Assembly: GCA_002482965.1 (NCBI GenBank) | Contig: DLGZ01000069.1 | Coordinates: forward strand, 57,969-112,256 | Length of the DNA stretch: 54,288 nucleotides | Direction: 5' to 3' | DNA from: Verrucomicrobiaceae bacterium UBA7681 | GTDB taxonomy: Bacteria; Verrucomicrobiota; Verrucomicrobiia; Verrucomicrobiales; Verrucomicrobiaceae | Shown here: piece by piece, positions 1 to 9,060 of the stretch | Layout of the letters: every line of letters starts with the position of its first letter | Position numbering within the stretch: position 1 is the stretch's first letter | Program-made: the position numbers and the translations under genes | The notes under the pieces: model-generated | Told to the model about the DNA's origin: nothing | Database searches by the model: none | Seen by the model: the letters and a program-made list of their open reading frames with translations, nothing else

Positions 1-3000
1 ATCGGCTTCATCGGCTTCATCGTCAAGCTCGGGCGGGCCGGGTGAATCAAGCTCATCAAGCGAAAGCGGCAATTCGTTTCAACCCCAGCAAAAGAGCACT
101 CAGGCTCCGGTAATTCCCGTGGATCAGAACGGGACTGGCCTGCCATATTCTGAGAGCAAAGACCTCGACAGCCTGGGAAGAACGGTGATGCAAGTCGATC
201 AACTGGGGGTTGCCACAAAATTCGCCTATGACAATGCCACGGGCGCGATGGTGCAGAAAATTGCAGATGCAGACACATCATCGGAGGGGGGGGCTGCCAG
301 CCTCCTGGCTGCTGCCTCCTCATCTTCCTCGTCTTCGTCTCCTCCTTCTGAAGCGTCCAATCTCGTCACCGACTATGAAACCGACGACAACGGCCGGGTG
401 CTCAGAGAGTACGGTCCGGTGCATGAAGTTCAGCTGCGTGTGGACGAGCAGACCGTGGAAGCGGCCATGGTACGGACAATGAAGTACACCGTTTATCGCG
501 ACGACCTGCATCAGGTCTGGACCGCCTCAGGGTATGCCAGGGGCAACGGGCCCAACTACACGTTTGTGACCGTCGGTGCCGTGCACCTTTCCTTCATGAA
601 CGACTCCGGCCAGGTGACCGATGACATTGAGGCGGTCCGCGTGTGCGACATGGGCCCCTTGTCCGAGGCGGAAACTTTTCCGCGTCCACGCTGGCGGCGC
701 TGGACCCACAAGATCTACGACATGTGGGGCCATCTGCTCTCACAACGTGTCTATAGCAGGATCCCGGAAAGCGGAGAAGGTGAGAAAGACTACGACTACG
801 CCGAGACCTGCTACGGCTACGACAGCATGTGGCGGCAAAACCGTGTCGTCAGCCCCGGAGGTACCATCACACGCACCGTTTACGACACGCGTGGACTGGT
901 GCTGGGACAGTGGGTAGGGACCGACGACACCGGTGCCACGGACAACGATCCCACCGGCGGCGGCGCCCCTGGCAACAACATGGTGCAGGTCCTGGCCAAT
1001 GAATATGACTACGGAGAGGACATGGGCGACGGCCTGCTCACGCGACAGACTCGGTTGGTGGATGATTCGTCAGGCAACAACCGCGTGGTGGACTACAGCT
1101 ATGATTTCCGCGGACGTCTGCTGGACACCACGACCACCGACGGCATCAGCATTTTCATCTCGCGCAATGTGTATGACAACCTGGACCATGTCATCGGCAT
1201 TGACACCTACCACAGCAGCGTGGACGAAGGAAACCTCACCGGCCGCACGCGCCGCTACTACGACACCACCGGCAAGGTGTACCGTGAGGAGATCTATGCC
1301 GTGGATCCTGACAGCGGCGCGGCAACGCTCGCGATGGTGGGGGAGAACTGGTACGACCCCACCGGCAGGCTGGTACAGCAGGTCAGCCCCGGCAGCGAGG
1401 CCGTCACCTTGATCTCTTACGACAGTCTCGGGCGCGAAGTCATGCGCTATCTGGCCTATGAGCCTTTGTCATCATCATCCTCTGAGAGTTCGTCCAGTTC
1501 GCACAGTTCAAGGTCGAGCCACTCATCCCACAGCTCACACAGTTCCCGTAGCTCGCGCAGTTCCAGCTCCAGCGTCTCGTCGGAATCGAGCAGTTCCTCG
1601 CACATATCTTCATCCCATTCGCACATCTCTTACAGCGAGTCACATTCCTACCCCGTCTCTTCAGAATCCTCAGTCTCCTCAGTCTCCTCAGTCTCCTACT
1701 CTTACAGTTACAGTTACAGCTATCCGTCATCGGGGTCTTACACCCCGCCATGCGGCTGCTCCACGGGGGATGACGAGACAAGCTGCCCCATCAATCAGAA
1801 CCCGGTGAGGCTGTCTAACGGGCAGATCGTGATGGATGAGACGGATCTTTCCACGCAGGGGTTCATCGGCTGGGGGCAGAGCCGCTCCTATGGCAACCTG
1901 CTTGCGGGAGAAGGCGCTGGAAACAACGGCAACCTCTGGCTGGTGGTGCAGCTCTCGGCGCTGGCCTTCAACGTCGGTGAGGATGAAAACCTCATCGTGG
2001 CCACCCGCGGGGCCAATACCAGCCTGTGGTTCCAGCCGGATGGCTCGGGCGGCTGGCTGCCGATGTTTGGCGACCGCTCCAGCCTCGTGCACGACTCCAT
2101 TGCCGGGCGCTACACGCTGACCACTCCGGAGGGCTACCGCTATGTGTATTTTGACGACGGAGGTTCCGTGCCGGTGCCGCTGCAGGGCTGCCTGCAGAGC
2201 TACGCCGACCCCTATGGCCTGACGATCACGCCAGACTACAACGGCGATTACCAATTGGTGCAGCTCACGCAGACGGATGGTTTTCAGAGCAATATCTTTG
2301 TTTACACCTATCTGGGCGCGGATGCCGGCATCAATGCCGGGCAGATGGCAAGCGTGATGCTCGTGATCAATGACGTGCCCGTGAGGCAGGTGCTCTACAG
2401 CTACTTCATCGAGGGTGAGGCGGGCGGGGCGGTGCGCGACTTGAAGAAGGTGGTCATCCAGAACTACAATGCCACCACCTCAGTCTGGACCATCCTTCGG
2501 CAGAGCGCCTACCGCTACTACACCACTACCGGCGGTGGCGGGTTTACACACGGGCTTAAGTATGAGCTCAGGCCCGAGAGCTACAATCAGATGGTGCGCG
2601 CCGGCCTGGATCCCCTGACTGCGACAGATGCCGTCTGGGCAGTGTATGCGGACAAATACTTCGAGTATGACTCAGTCCGCCGCGTGGTGCTGGAAAAGGT
2701 CCATGGCGGCCAGGAGACTTACTTGCTCGCCTATGTCCTCAATCCGGAATCTCCGGGGTTCAATGACAACAACACCTGGTACACCAAGACGACCGAGACC
2801 CGCCCCAATGGCACGTTCTTCATCGTCTATACCAACAAGGCTGGGCGCACCATTCTGAGCAAGCTCACTGATACCGATGGCAATCTCTGGTACACCTACA
2901 TGAGCTACAATGCCCAGGGCAGGCTGGAACTCCGCGCCATGCCTTCGGCGGTGCAGAGCGTCACTGAGCCAGACGGATCGAGCAACACACTGACGGTCGT

Positions 3001-6000
3001 CCTCAAGAGCGACCAGGGCATGGTGAAGGTGAAGACCTACTACGCCAGCACCAATCCTGCGACCGGGGCAGTGGCCACCTACCTGGAGTCTCTGGGGGTC
3101 CAGCAGGGTGCCGAGGGGGATCTCCTTGTCGCCGCCAGGCAGACCTATGCCACACAAACCCTGGCCGGTGTCTCCATTCATCCCGTGGCCTCTTCGGAGG
3201 TGTTCCCTGTGGCGGGAGAATCGGGCAATGTCACGATCTATGACACCAGCTATTTCTCCACAGTGGGGGATGAATCTCCAAGCCTGCGCCAGCTCTCCTT
3301 GAATCCGGGCAATGTGGGCGATCCTTCAGGCTTCATCGTGATGGAGCAAAACCAGACCACCTGGAATGAGGCCAACGAGCAGATTCTCACCACCCAGTGG
3401 CAGCGCTTTGATGATGCCGTGGGCACGGGCCCGCTGAACGGCCCGGATGGAGCGGAGCCCAAGGCGCGGCGCAGCTACATGGCCGCCTGGTATGACGGCA
3501 TCGGCCGCCAGGTGGCCAGTGCAGACTACGGAACCAATGGCGGTCTGGAGCTCGTGCGGCCCTCGCTCTCGCCGCCACGCTCCGATATCGTGCTGGTCAG
3601 CACCACACACTTCAAGGGGGACGGCGAGGCCGATGCCACCATTGATCCCAATGGCATCGAGACTCGCTGGCAGAACGATGCCGCCGGCCGCCGGATCAGG
3701 CTCATTGAAAACTTCCGCATCGGCGTCGCTGCGGGCAGTCCGGATGCCAACCGCACCACGGAGTACGCCTATGCCCCGGACGGCGGCCTCTGCCGCCTGA
3801 CGCTGATCAATGCCCTCACCGGAGATCAGGTCACGCGCTGGGCGTTTGGCACCACGCTGGCGGACTCAGACATCGCCCGCAGCGATCTTGTCCGCAGCAA
3901 GACCTACCCCAGCACCGGCAGCATCGGCTGCTGCGGCGACTCCTCCACCCTGCAACGCATCCTGTTCGGCTACAACCGGCTGGGACAGGTCATTGAGATG
4001 GTCGATCCCAACGGCACCGTGCATGGCTATGACTTTGACGGTCTGGGCCGTACCACGCAGGACCGGGTCACCGCGCTGGGCACCGGCATTGACGCCACCG
4101 TCAGGCGCATCGAGACCACCTACGAACTGAAGCGTCTGCTGCGCTCCAGGGTCACCAGCTATGACAACCCCTTGGCCGGGGAGGGGACTGTGCTCAATGA
4201 GGTGGCCTTTGACTATGACTCCATGGCCTTGCTGGCGGCGGATCGCCAGGCGCACACCGGTGCGGTGGACCTAGACACGCCCTCGGTGCTGTATCACAGC
4301 GACATCGGCTACCAGAACTCCGCCCGGCGGCAGTACATGGTGTATCCCGACGGCGTGCGCGTGCTCAATTACGACTACGGCGCTGAAAGCGAGGCCAATG
4401 ACCAGCTCAGCCGCGTGCAGGCCCTGAGCATCGCCGGAGAGAGCACCGAGACCTGCCACTACACCTATATGGGTGCGGCGCGTTGCGTGGACATCGCCTA
4501 TCCGCCGATTGGCGTGGAACTCAGCTACCGCAAGGCCACCGATGCGCCGGTGGGAGATGCCGGCGACGCCTACAACGGCTACGACCGCTTTGGCCGCACC
4601 GTGGACATGCGCTGGCTGCAGGGCGGAATTGATGGCACGGTGCTGGACCGCATCCAGTACGGCTATGACCGCGCCAGCAATCGCACCTGGAGAAAAAACC
4701 TCGCCGCCACCTCCGGCCAGGACCAGGCCTGGACCTACGACGGGCTCTATCAGGTGAAGTCCGGCGCGCTGGGCAATCTGAACCTCAACCAGACCGCCAT
4801 CAGCGGCATCCCCGCAGGCGCGGAGTCCTGGAACTACGACCCCACGGGCAACTGGACACGCTGGCAGCAGTTTGCAGGCGGGGTGTCGCAGCTCGATCAA
4901 AGCCGGGTGAGCAACCGCGACAACCAGATCACTCAAATTGACGGCAGCTCCCAGGACATCGCCTATGACAAGGCGGGGAACACCCTGCTCATCCCGCCGG
5001 ATGCCGAAGGCACCTGGGACAGCCCCCAGGCCATGGTCTGGGATGCCTGGAACCGCCTCGTCTCCGTGCAGACGCCCGACAGCACCTCCTTCATCGCCCA
5101 GTATGCCTATGACGGCCTCTACCGGCGCATCATGAAGCTGAGCGGCGAGGAGGTGCGCCACTACTACTTCAATGACCAGTGGAAGTGCGTGGAGGAGCGC
5201 ACTGCGGCCGTCCCGCCGCCCTCATCCTCCAGCAGCGAGGAGCCTTCATCTTCTTCATCTTACCATCCCTCTTCGTCCTACCATCCCTCTTCCTCGTACA
5301 TCCTGCCCTCCTCATCCTACCACTATTCCTCCTCCTGGTATCACCCCTCGTCCTCCTACCACTATTCCTCCTCGTACTATCATCCCTCCTCCTCGTATAT
5401 CCCGCCCTCATCATCCTGGTACTACCCCTCGTCATCCTACCACTATTCCTACTCTTCCAGCGAGGACATCACCCTGCCGGATCCCTCCGCCTACTACAAC
5501 TGCAACGAGGAGAACAGCTCGGGACTCTTGTATAACTCGCTCAACCCCGACCAGTTGTACTTCACCCCGAACTACTTGTCTAATTACACGAGCGGAAAAT
5601 GCCAGAACAGCAGGCGGCTGTACGACTCCGGCGGCGAATGGTTCAGCGCCCCGCACAACACGGTGTTCAACCCCGGCCTGAGCAACGCGCTTTACATCTC
5701 CCTCTGGTTCTACATTGACACGTCGTCGGGCACCGACAGCGTGATCGTCAACAAGCTCAATGAATACCAGCTGCTGCTGACGGCGGAGAACACCCTGCGC
5801 TTCCGCATCAGCCTCTACGGCAGCTCCTGGGATGTGACGGTCTCGGATTCAACCACCCTCTATTCAGGGCAGTGGCAGCATGTGCTGGCCTACATCATTC
5901 CGGGGCAGGAGATCGGGCTGATCGTCAACGGCGGCACGCGCAATCTCCAGACACTGGGCTCAGGCCAGTGCGCCTACAACGGCAGCAACGAGATCTACTT

Positions 6001-7348
6001 GGGGCATGACCCTTCGAGCAGCTCCTCCAGCGAGCCCCCTCCCAGCAGCAGCTACCACTATTCCTCCAGCTATTATTACTCGTCATCATACCATCCCAGC
6101 AGCAGCAGCTCGTTTATGCCCATGGCCATGCTCAGCATGGCGGCCCTGAACGGGGTGAACGGCTGGATCGATGAAATGGCCTTCTTCTCCACAGTACTTT
6201 CAGACGACCAGTGCGCCCTGCTCTACAACGGCGGCACGGGTATCTTCTACCGCAGCGGCTACTGGGGTGCCTGCCCTGGCAGCTTCAGCGCCGCCCGTGC
6301 GGGCGGCTGCGGGGCGGCCTGCGCCCTGGCGGCCCCTGCAGGGGCCATGGTGCGGAGCTGGGTGAGCTCCGCCACCGTCCCAGATGCGCGCATCGTCTGC
6401 CAGTACGTCTGGGGCGCACGCCAAGGTCACCGGGATGAACTCATCCTGCGTGACCGTGATGCCACGACCAGCAGCAGCGAAAGCTCTGGCGAATTCCTCA
6501 ACGAGCGCCTATGGTGCCTCATGGATTACTACGATCCAACCAGCGTCGTGGACAACTCCGGCTCCGTCGTCGAGCGCTACCGCTTCAGCGCCTTCGGGCT
6601 CCGCACCGTCATGTCAGCAGGCTTCACCCCGCTGGACACCAGCGGCTACGACTGGGAGTTTGCGTTCAAGGGCCAGTTTCTGGACCTGGACACCGGCTAC
6701 TACAACTACGGGTACCGGTATTACTCGCCTGAACTGGGCAGGTGGCTGAGCAGAGATCCGATTCATGAACTAGGAGGCAGTAATCTGTACGTTTTCGTAG
6801 AAAACAACGGTGTCGGAGGTCTTGATTGGTTGGGATTGAAAAAAACATGGAAGCCTAAACTGCAAGGCAGCAGTCCCGAACTTTCGGTGGCTTTTTATTC
6901 AAATACCCTAGGAGGAACTGTGTTTTGGGCGTCTGGATCGGGAAATGCAGTATTTAGTGATACGGCGGTAAGCGCTTCCGCAAATGCTACAAACCGATTC
7001 TTTATAGAGTGGCCTTGGAATGCCTATTCTGCGACCACAGGAACCAAAACAGGGAGTTTGAGTATATCATGTGACCAGAGCACTGGTGACATTAGTTTTA
7101 ATCCACCTCGTAGTTCGGCCAATACAACGGCGGACGGACTTGCTGCCGCAGTGGATATGAAAGGTGAGGTTAGCACTACAAACAGCAAAACTGGAACGGT
7201 TTCTGTTGATATTGCAGTTGCCTACAGTGACGGCTTAACAATTGAAGCTTCGGCTTTTGGAATTAAAGTCACCTCCACTAGTGGGGGAATTAGTGATAAA
7301 AAGGGAACTACTGTGAATTACACGTGCGTATGTGAAGATGTGAATTAA
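1..7348 (+). CDS. Giant RHS-repeat polymorphic toxin protein (5' end outside window)
   Basis: The frame is open from base 2, so the start lies outside the window; the GTG at 119 is only an internal codon. The visible part is about 2448 residues. In order (numbered from 119) it has YD/RHS repeats to about 450, a Ser/His/Tyr linker (about 451-540), a segment from about 560 (CPINQNPV, LSNGQ, DL, RSYGN) that reads like the start of an RHS shell, more RHS repeats to about 1695, a second Ser/Tyr/His/Pro linker, a LamG-like beta-sandwich (about 1785-2045) broken by a third linker, and the hyperconserved RHS core ending GRWLSRDPI...GGSNLY...LGL at 2240. The last 169 residues are unrelated to the RHS core and clearly more AT-rich, as expected of an exchangeable toxin tip. 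RHS proteins enclose and deliver a C-terminal toxin. I do not recognise this tip. The core segment recurs in the two downstream tip genes. Confidence 0.9.
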   Translation, partial: SASSASSSSSGGPGESSSSSESGNSFQPQQKSTQAPVIPVDQNGTGLPYSESKDLDSLGRTVMQVDQLGVATKFAYDNATGAMVQKIADADTSSEGGAASLLAAASSSSSSSSPPSEASNLVTDYETDDNGRVLREYGPVHEVQLRVDEQTVEAAMVRTMKYTVYRDDLHQVWTASGYARGNGPNYTFVTVGAVHLSFMNDSGQVTDDIEAVRVCDMGPLSEAETFPRPRWRRWTHKIYDMWGHLLSQRVYSRIPESGEGEKDYDYAETCYGYDSMWRQNRVVSPGGTITRTVYDTRGLVLGQWVGTDDTGATDNDPTGGGAPGNNMVQVLANEYDYGEDMGDGLLTRQTRLVDDSSGNNRVVDYSYDFRGRLLDTTTTDGISIFISRNVYDNLDHVIGIDTYHSSVDEGNLTGRTRRYYDTTGKVYREEIYAVDPDSGAATLAMVGENWYDPTGRLVQQVSPGSEAVTLISYDSLGREVMRYLAYEPLSSSSSESSSSSHSSRSSHSSHSSHSSRSSRSSSSSVSSESSSSSHISSSHSHISYSESHSYPVSSESSVSSVSSVSYSYSYSYSYPSSGSYTPPCGCSTGDDETSCPINQNPVRLSNGQIVMDETDLSTQGFIGWGQSRSYGNLLAGEGAGNNGNLWLVVQLSALAFNVGEDENLIVATRGANTSLWFQPDGSGGWLPMFGDRSSLVHDSIAGRYTLTTPEGYRYVYFDDGGSVPVPLQGCLQSYADPYGLTITPDYNGDYQLVQLTQTDGFQSNIFVYTYLGADAGINAGQMASVMLVINDVPVRQVLYSYFIEGEAGGAVRDLKKVVIQNYNATTSVWTILRQSAYRYYTTTGGGGFTHGLKYELRPESYNQMVRAGLDPLTATDAVWAVYADKYFEYDSVRRVVLEKVHGGQETYLLAYVLNPESPGFNDNNTWYTKTTETRPNGTFFIVYTNKAGRTILSKLTDTDGNLWYTYMSYNAQGRLELRAMPSAVQSVTEPDGSSNTLTVVLKSDQGMVKVKTYYASTNPATGAVATYLESLGVQQGAEGDLLVAARQTYATQTLAGVSIHPVASSEVFPVAGESGNVTIYDTSYFSTVGDESPSLRQLSLNPGNVGDPSGFIVMEQNQTTWNEANEQILTTQWQRFDDAVGTGPLNGPDGAEPKARRSYMAAWYDGIGRQVASADYGTNGGLELVRPSLSPPRSDIVLVSTTHFKGDGEADATIDPNGIETRWQNDAAGRRIRLIENFRIGVAAGSPDANRTTEYAYAPDGGLCRLTLINALTGDQVTRWAFGTTLADSDIARSDLVRSKTYPSTGSIGCCGDSSTLQRILFGYNRLGQVIEMVDPNGTVHGYDFDGLGRTTQDRVTALGTGIDATVRRIETTYELKRLLRSRVTSYDNPLAGEGTVLNEVAFDYDSMALLAADRQAHTGAVDLDTPSVLYHSDIGYQNSARRQYMVYPDGVRVLNYDYGAESEANDQLSRVQALSIAGESTETCHYTYMGAARCVDIAYPPIGVELSYRKATDAPVGDAGDAYNGYDRFGRTVDMRWLQGGIDGTVLDRIQYGYDRASNRTWRKNLAATSGQDQAWTYDGLYQVKSGALGNLNLNQTAISGIPAGAESWNYDPTGNWTRWQQFAGGVSQLDQSRVSNRDNQITQIDGSSQDIAYDKAGNTLLIPPDAEGTWDSPQAMVWDAWNRLVSVQTPDSTSFIAQYAYDGLYRRIMKLSGEEVRHYYFNDQWKCVEERTAAVPPPSSSSSEEPSSSSSYHPSSSYHPSSSYILPSSSYHYSSSWYHPSSSYHYSSSYYHPSSSYIPPSSSWYYPSSSYHYSYSSSEDITLPDPSAYYNCNEENSSGLLYNSLNPDQLYFTPNYLSNYTSGKCQNSRRLYDSGGEWFSAPHNTVFNPGLSNALYISLWFYIDTSSGTDSVIVNKLNEYQLLLTAENTLRFRISLYGSSWDVTVSDSTTLYSGQWQHVLAYIIPGQEIGLIVNGGTRNLQTLGSGQCAYNGSNEIYLGHDPSSSSSSEPPPSSSYHYSSSYYYSSSYHPSSSSSFMPMAMLSMAALNGVNGWIDEMAFFSTVLSDDQCALLYNGGTGIFYRSGYWGACPGSFSAARAGGCGAACALAAPAGAMVRSWVSSATVPDARIVCQYVWGARQGHRDELILRDRDATTSSSESSGEFLNERLWCLMDYYDPTSVVDNSGSVVERYRFSAFGLRTVMSAGFTPLDTSGYDWEFAFKGQFLDLDTGYYNYGYRYYSPELGRWLSRDPIHELGGSNLYVFVENNGVGGLDWLGLKKTWKPKLQGSSPELSVAFYSNTLGGTVFWASGSGNAVFSDTAVSASANATNRFFIEWPWNAYSATTGTKTGSLSISCDQSTGDISFNPPRSSANTTADGLAAAVDMKGEVSTTNSKTGTVSVDIAVAYSDGLTIEASAFGIKVTSTSGGISDKKGTTVNYTCVCEDVN
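1469..1741 (+). repeat. Low-complexity DNA encoding Ser/His/Arg/Tyr linker 1 of the RHS protein
   Basis: Short degenerate tandem repeats rich in TCN/AGY serine codons encode runs such as SSHSSHSSHSSRSS and a terminal (SY)n stretch. Within it a 10-bp unit (cagtctcctc) is repeated at about 1670-1700 and a 6-bp unit (agttac) near 1705-1718. The frame is kept throughout, so this is a coding minisatellite. A similar Ser-rich run is visible at the very left edge of the window (bases 2-75). Confidence 0.85.
5215..5465 (+). repeat. Low-complexity DNA encoding Ser/Tyr/His/Pro linker 2
   Basis: Imperfect units of about 15-21 bp encode variations of PSSSYHYSSSYYHPSSSY. The linker separates the RHS repeats from the LamG-like domain. 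Frame is maintained. Confidence 0.85.
6013..6117 (+). repeat. Low-complexity DNA encoding Ser/Tyr linker 3, inside the LamG-like domain
   Basis: A Ser-rich stretch (SSSSSSEPPPSSSYHYSSS and similar) interrupts the LamG-like fold between the segment ending IYLGHDP and the closing strands that contain GWIDEMAFF. It looks like an expandable insertion in a surface loop. Confidence 0.7.
6395..6763 (+). repeat. RHS core direct repeat, copy 1 of 3 (in the main RHS gene)
   Basis: A 369-bp segment from the CQYVWGARQGHRDEL codons to the GRWLSRDPI codons. It recurs in the same orientation at 7957-8325 and 10493-10861, with the same length in all three copies. Sequence diverges completely a few codons after the 3' end (past the GG-NLY and LGL motifs). 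The copies are long enough to support homologous exchange of C-terminal tips. Confidence 0.9.
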
Positions 7349-7367
7349 CAATAAATAAACATGACGT

Positions 7368-7505
7368 ATGAAATGGATGTGTACATTATTTATAATCGGT
7401 CTTGCGACGCTGTTGGCTTTAATGGTCGTAAATCTGTTATACCCCGGGTCAAAACATAACAATCAAAACGATGCCAAGGTGAATGGTGTAGGATTGCCAA
7501 AATGA
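7368..7505 (+). CDS. 45-aa single-pass membrane peptide after the RHS gene; candidate immunity protein
   Basis: A short frame starting 20 bp after the RHS stop. It begins MKWMCTLFIIGLATLLAL, continues MVVNLLYPGS, and ends with a short polar tail (residues about 28-45, NVGVGLPK-like). One hydrophobic segment spans about residues 5-25, so the product would be an inner-membrane peptide or would have an uncleaved signal anchor. No family is recognised. Immunity is inferred only from position: each of the other two RHS tip genes here is also followed at once by a small exported protein. There is no clear ribosome-binding site, which is usual in this window. An overlapping 32-codon frame from 7361 is the alternative. 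Confidence 0.45.
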   Translation: MKWMCTLFIIGLATLLALMVVNLLYPGSKHNNQNDAKVNGVGLPK

Positions 7506-7911
7506 CAAATCATACACGTTGCTCTTTAGGCGGGCTTTACGGCTCAGTTATGAATGTCTCTGTTGTTTAAGAAGCTCCGGAAGGTTGCATCGGTGGACGT
7601 CTTCACACATGCATGCCGATGCCCCCTCCCGAAAGCTGCGATGCTGATGACGGAACCAAGTGAACCAACGTCTCTGAACATGCCAAAATCTTGCCATCCT
7701 CGTGGTGGTGGATTTACCTGTTCCCGCAGGTTCACCCCTTTGGACTGTTTCAAACGCCTCCGTCCCTCGGCGTTTGTTTCCCGGACCACTCTGCCGATGC
7801 ACTGACGAACGCAGGTGCTGGGTCAGTTTCGGTAGCGACTTAAGTAGGCATGCGACTGTCTGATGATGTCGGATGCGCTCGCGCTCAAACAAAAAGCAAA
7901 AGTAATCTACC
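7506..7911 (+). other. Gene-free spacer between the main RHS unit and the first tip cassette
   Basis: About 400 bp with no convincing gene. Overlapping frames exist on both strands (up to 123 codons on the minus strand) but have no recognisable domain and biased, arginine-rich composition. It may be the remains of older cassette or mobile DNA. The last ~35 bp before the tip gene (aaaaagc...a/ttaa...) loosely resemble the sequence before the second tip gene at 10448. Confidence 0.5.
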
Positions 7912-9060
7912 ATGAGCACAAGACTTCAAACTCTCGGAAAGCTTGAAGCAAAGGTTGTCTGCCAGTACGTCTGGGGAGCACGCCAGGGACACCGCGATGA
8001 ACTCATCCTGCGGGATCGCGAAGCCGCGAACAGCAGCAGCGAAAGCTCTGGCGAATTCCTCAACGAGCGTCTCTGGTGCCTGATGGATTACTACGATCCA
8101 ACCAGCATCGTGGACAACGGTGCCAACGTCGTGGAGCGCTACCGCTTCAGCGCCTTCGGCCAGCGTAGCATCTTGGCCCCGGATTTCAGCCCGCTGGACG
8201 CCAGCGGCTACGACTGGGCGTTTGCGTTCAAGGGGCAGTTCATGGATCTGGACACCGGCTACTACAACTACGGTTACCGGTATTACTCGCCGGAGCTGGG
8301 AAGGTGGTTGAGCAGGGATCCGATTGGAGAAAGCGGAGGATATAATTTGTATGTGGCATGCTTAAACAATGCCTTGAACAGAGTTGATAAATTTGGGCTA
8401 GTGGTTGAGTATATTTATACAGGAGACCAAGTGATTGATGGCTCTAAGATATCCAATGCTGAACTGGGTTATGTGACTAATAGCGCCGGAATTGGTCAGG
8501 CGAGGTCTCAGGTTTTACAATATATTGCCCAGCTTAAAGCCGAAAAAGAATATGTGGCCACTCCTTCGGTGGGATCGAGTCATTGCAAAAATGCTAAAAA
8601 CTTGCCAACGTTTTATGTGAGAGTTTCTTCAGGCATTATTCGAGCGCAGGGTGGGACAAAAAGTGAGGGGGTGCTTGTTACTGATCAAATTTCAAACATG
8701 GTTCTCACTCATGAAAAGGATCACATAGCGGTAGGGCAGGCATGGGTTTCTAAATTATGGGGGAAGTTTGACCAGTTTGTTACAAATTATGTGTCTGAGC
8801 CATTTTGCACGCGTGAAAACGCTCTAAATGCAATGATTAATGACATTGAAGCCGCGTATCAAAAAAATTTTGCAGCCGAGTCTCGCGTGGGAGCAAGTTA
8901 TGGAGCGGCACATAATGCTACTGGAGGCCCCAGGAAAGATGGAGACCAATGGAGGTGGGAAGGGAGCGGGCCAGCTTGGGCGGATCTGGTGTTGGAGAAA
9001 ATTGATTTCGAAGCCGGTGCGTTGAAGTTTAGCAAACAGAAAGGGGATTGTACGCCATGA
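7912..9060 (+). CDS. RHS tip cassette 1: RHS core fragment fused to a putative HExxH metallopeptidase toxin
   Basis: A 382-aa protein. Residues 1-15 (MSTRLQTLGKLEAKV) form a leader shared with the gene at 10448 but absent from the main RHS gene. Residues 16 to about 163 repeat the RHS core, ending GRWLSRDPI...GGYNLY...FGL. Residues 164-382 are a different, AT-richer domain with THEKDH: H267, E268 and H271 fit a zincin metallopeptidase active site (HExxH). The third ligand is not obvious. Cysteines are near 225, 302 and 380. The gene lacks the RHS shell and any export signal, so it is a displaced tip that could act after recombination with the main gene or be made as a short protein. Its stop overlaps the next gene's start (ATGA). 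Confidence 0.85.
   Translation: MSTRLQTLGKLEAKVVCQYVWGARQGHRDELILRDREAANSSSESSGEFLNERLWCLMDYYDPTSIVDNGANVVERYRFSAFGQRSILAPDFSPLDASGYDWAFAFKGQFMDLDTGYYNYGYRYYSPELGRWLSRDPIGESGGYNLYVACLNNALNRVDKFGLVVEYIYTGDQVIDGSKISNAELGYVTNSAGIGQARSQVLQYIAQLKAEKEYVATPSVGSSHCKNAKNLPTFYVRVSSGIIRAQGGTKSEGVLVTDQISNMVLTHEKDHIAVGQAWVSKLWGKFDQFVTNYVSEPFCTRENALNAMINDIEAAYQKNFAAESRVGASYGAAHNATGGPRKDGDQWRWEGSGPAWADLVLEKIDFEAGALKFSKQKGDCTP
7957..8325 (+). repeat. RHS core direct repeat, copy 2 of 3
   Basis: Same 369-bp segment as at 6395-6763. Copies 2 and 3 are closest to each other: by my count about 11 residue differences in roughly 123. They also share the codons for the 15-residue leader upstream. Confidence 0.9.

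Noticed and set aside
7841..7850. Another copy of the CCTACTT promoter motif (minus strand, CCTACTTA)
   Set aside because: There is no gene to transcribe on that strand and no convincing -10 box; probably chance.
7548..7919. Minus-strand frame of 123 codons, possible transposase or regulator remnant
   Set aside because: No recognisable motif in any frame; Arg/His-rich composition suggests chance.
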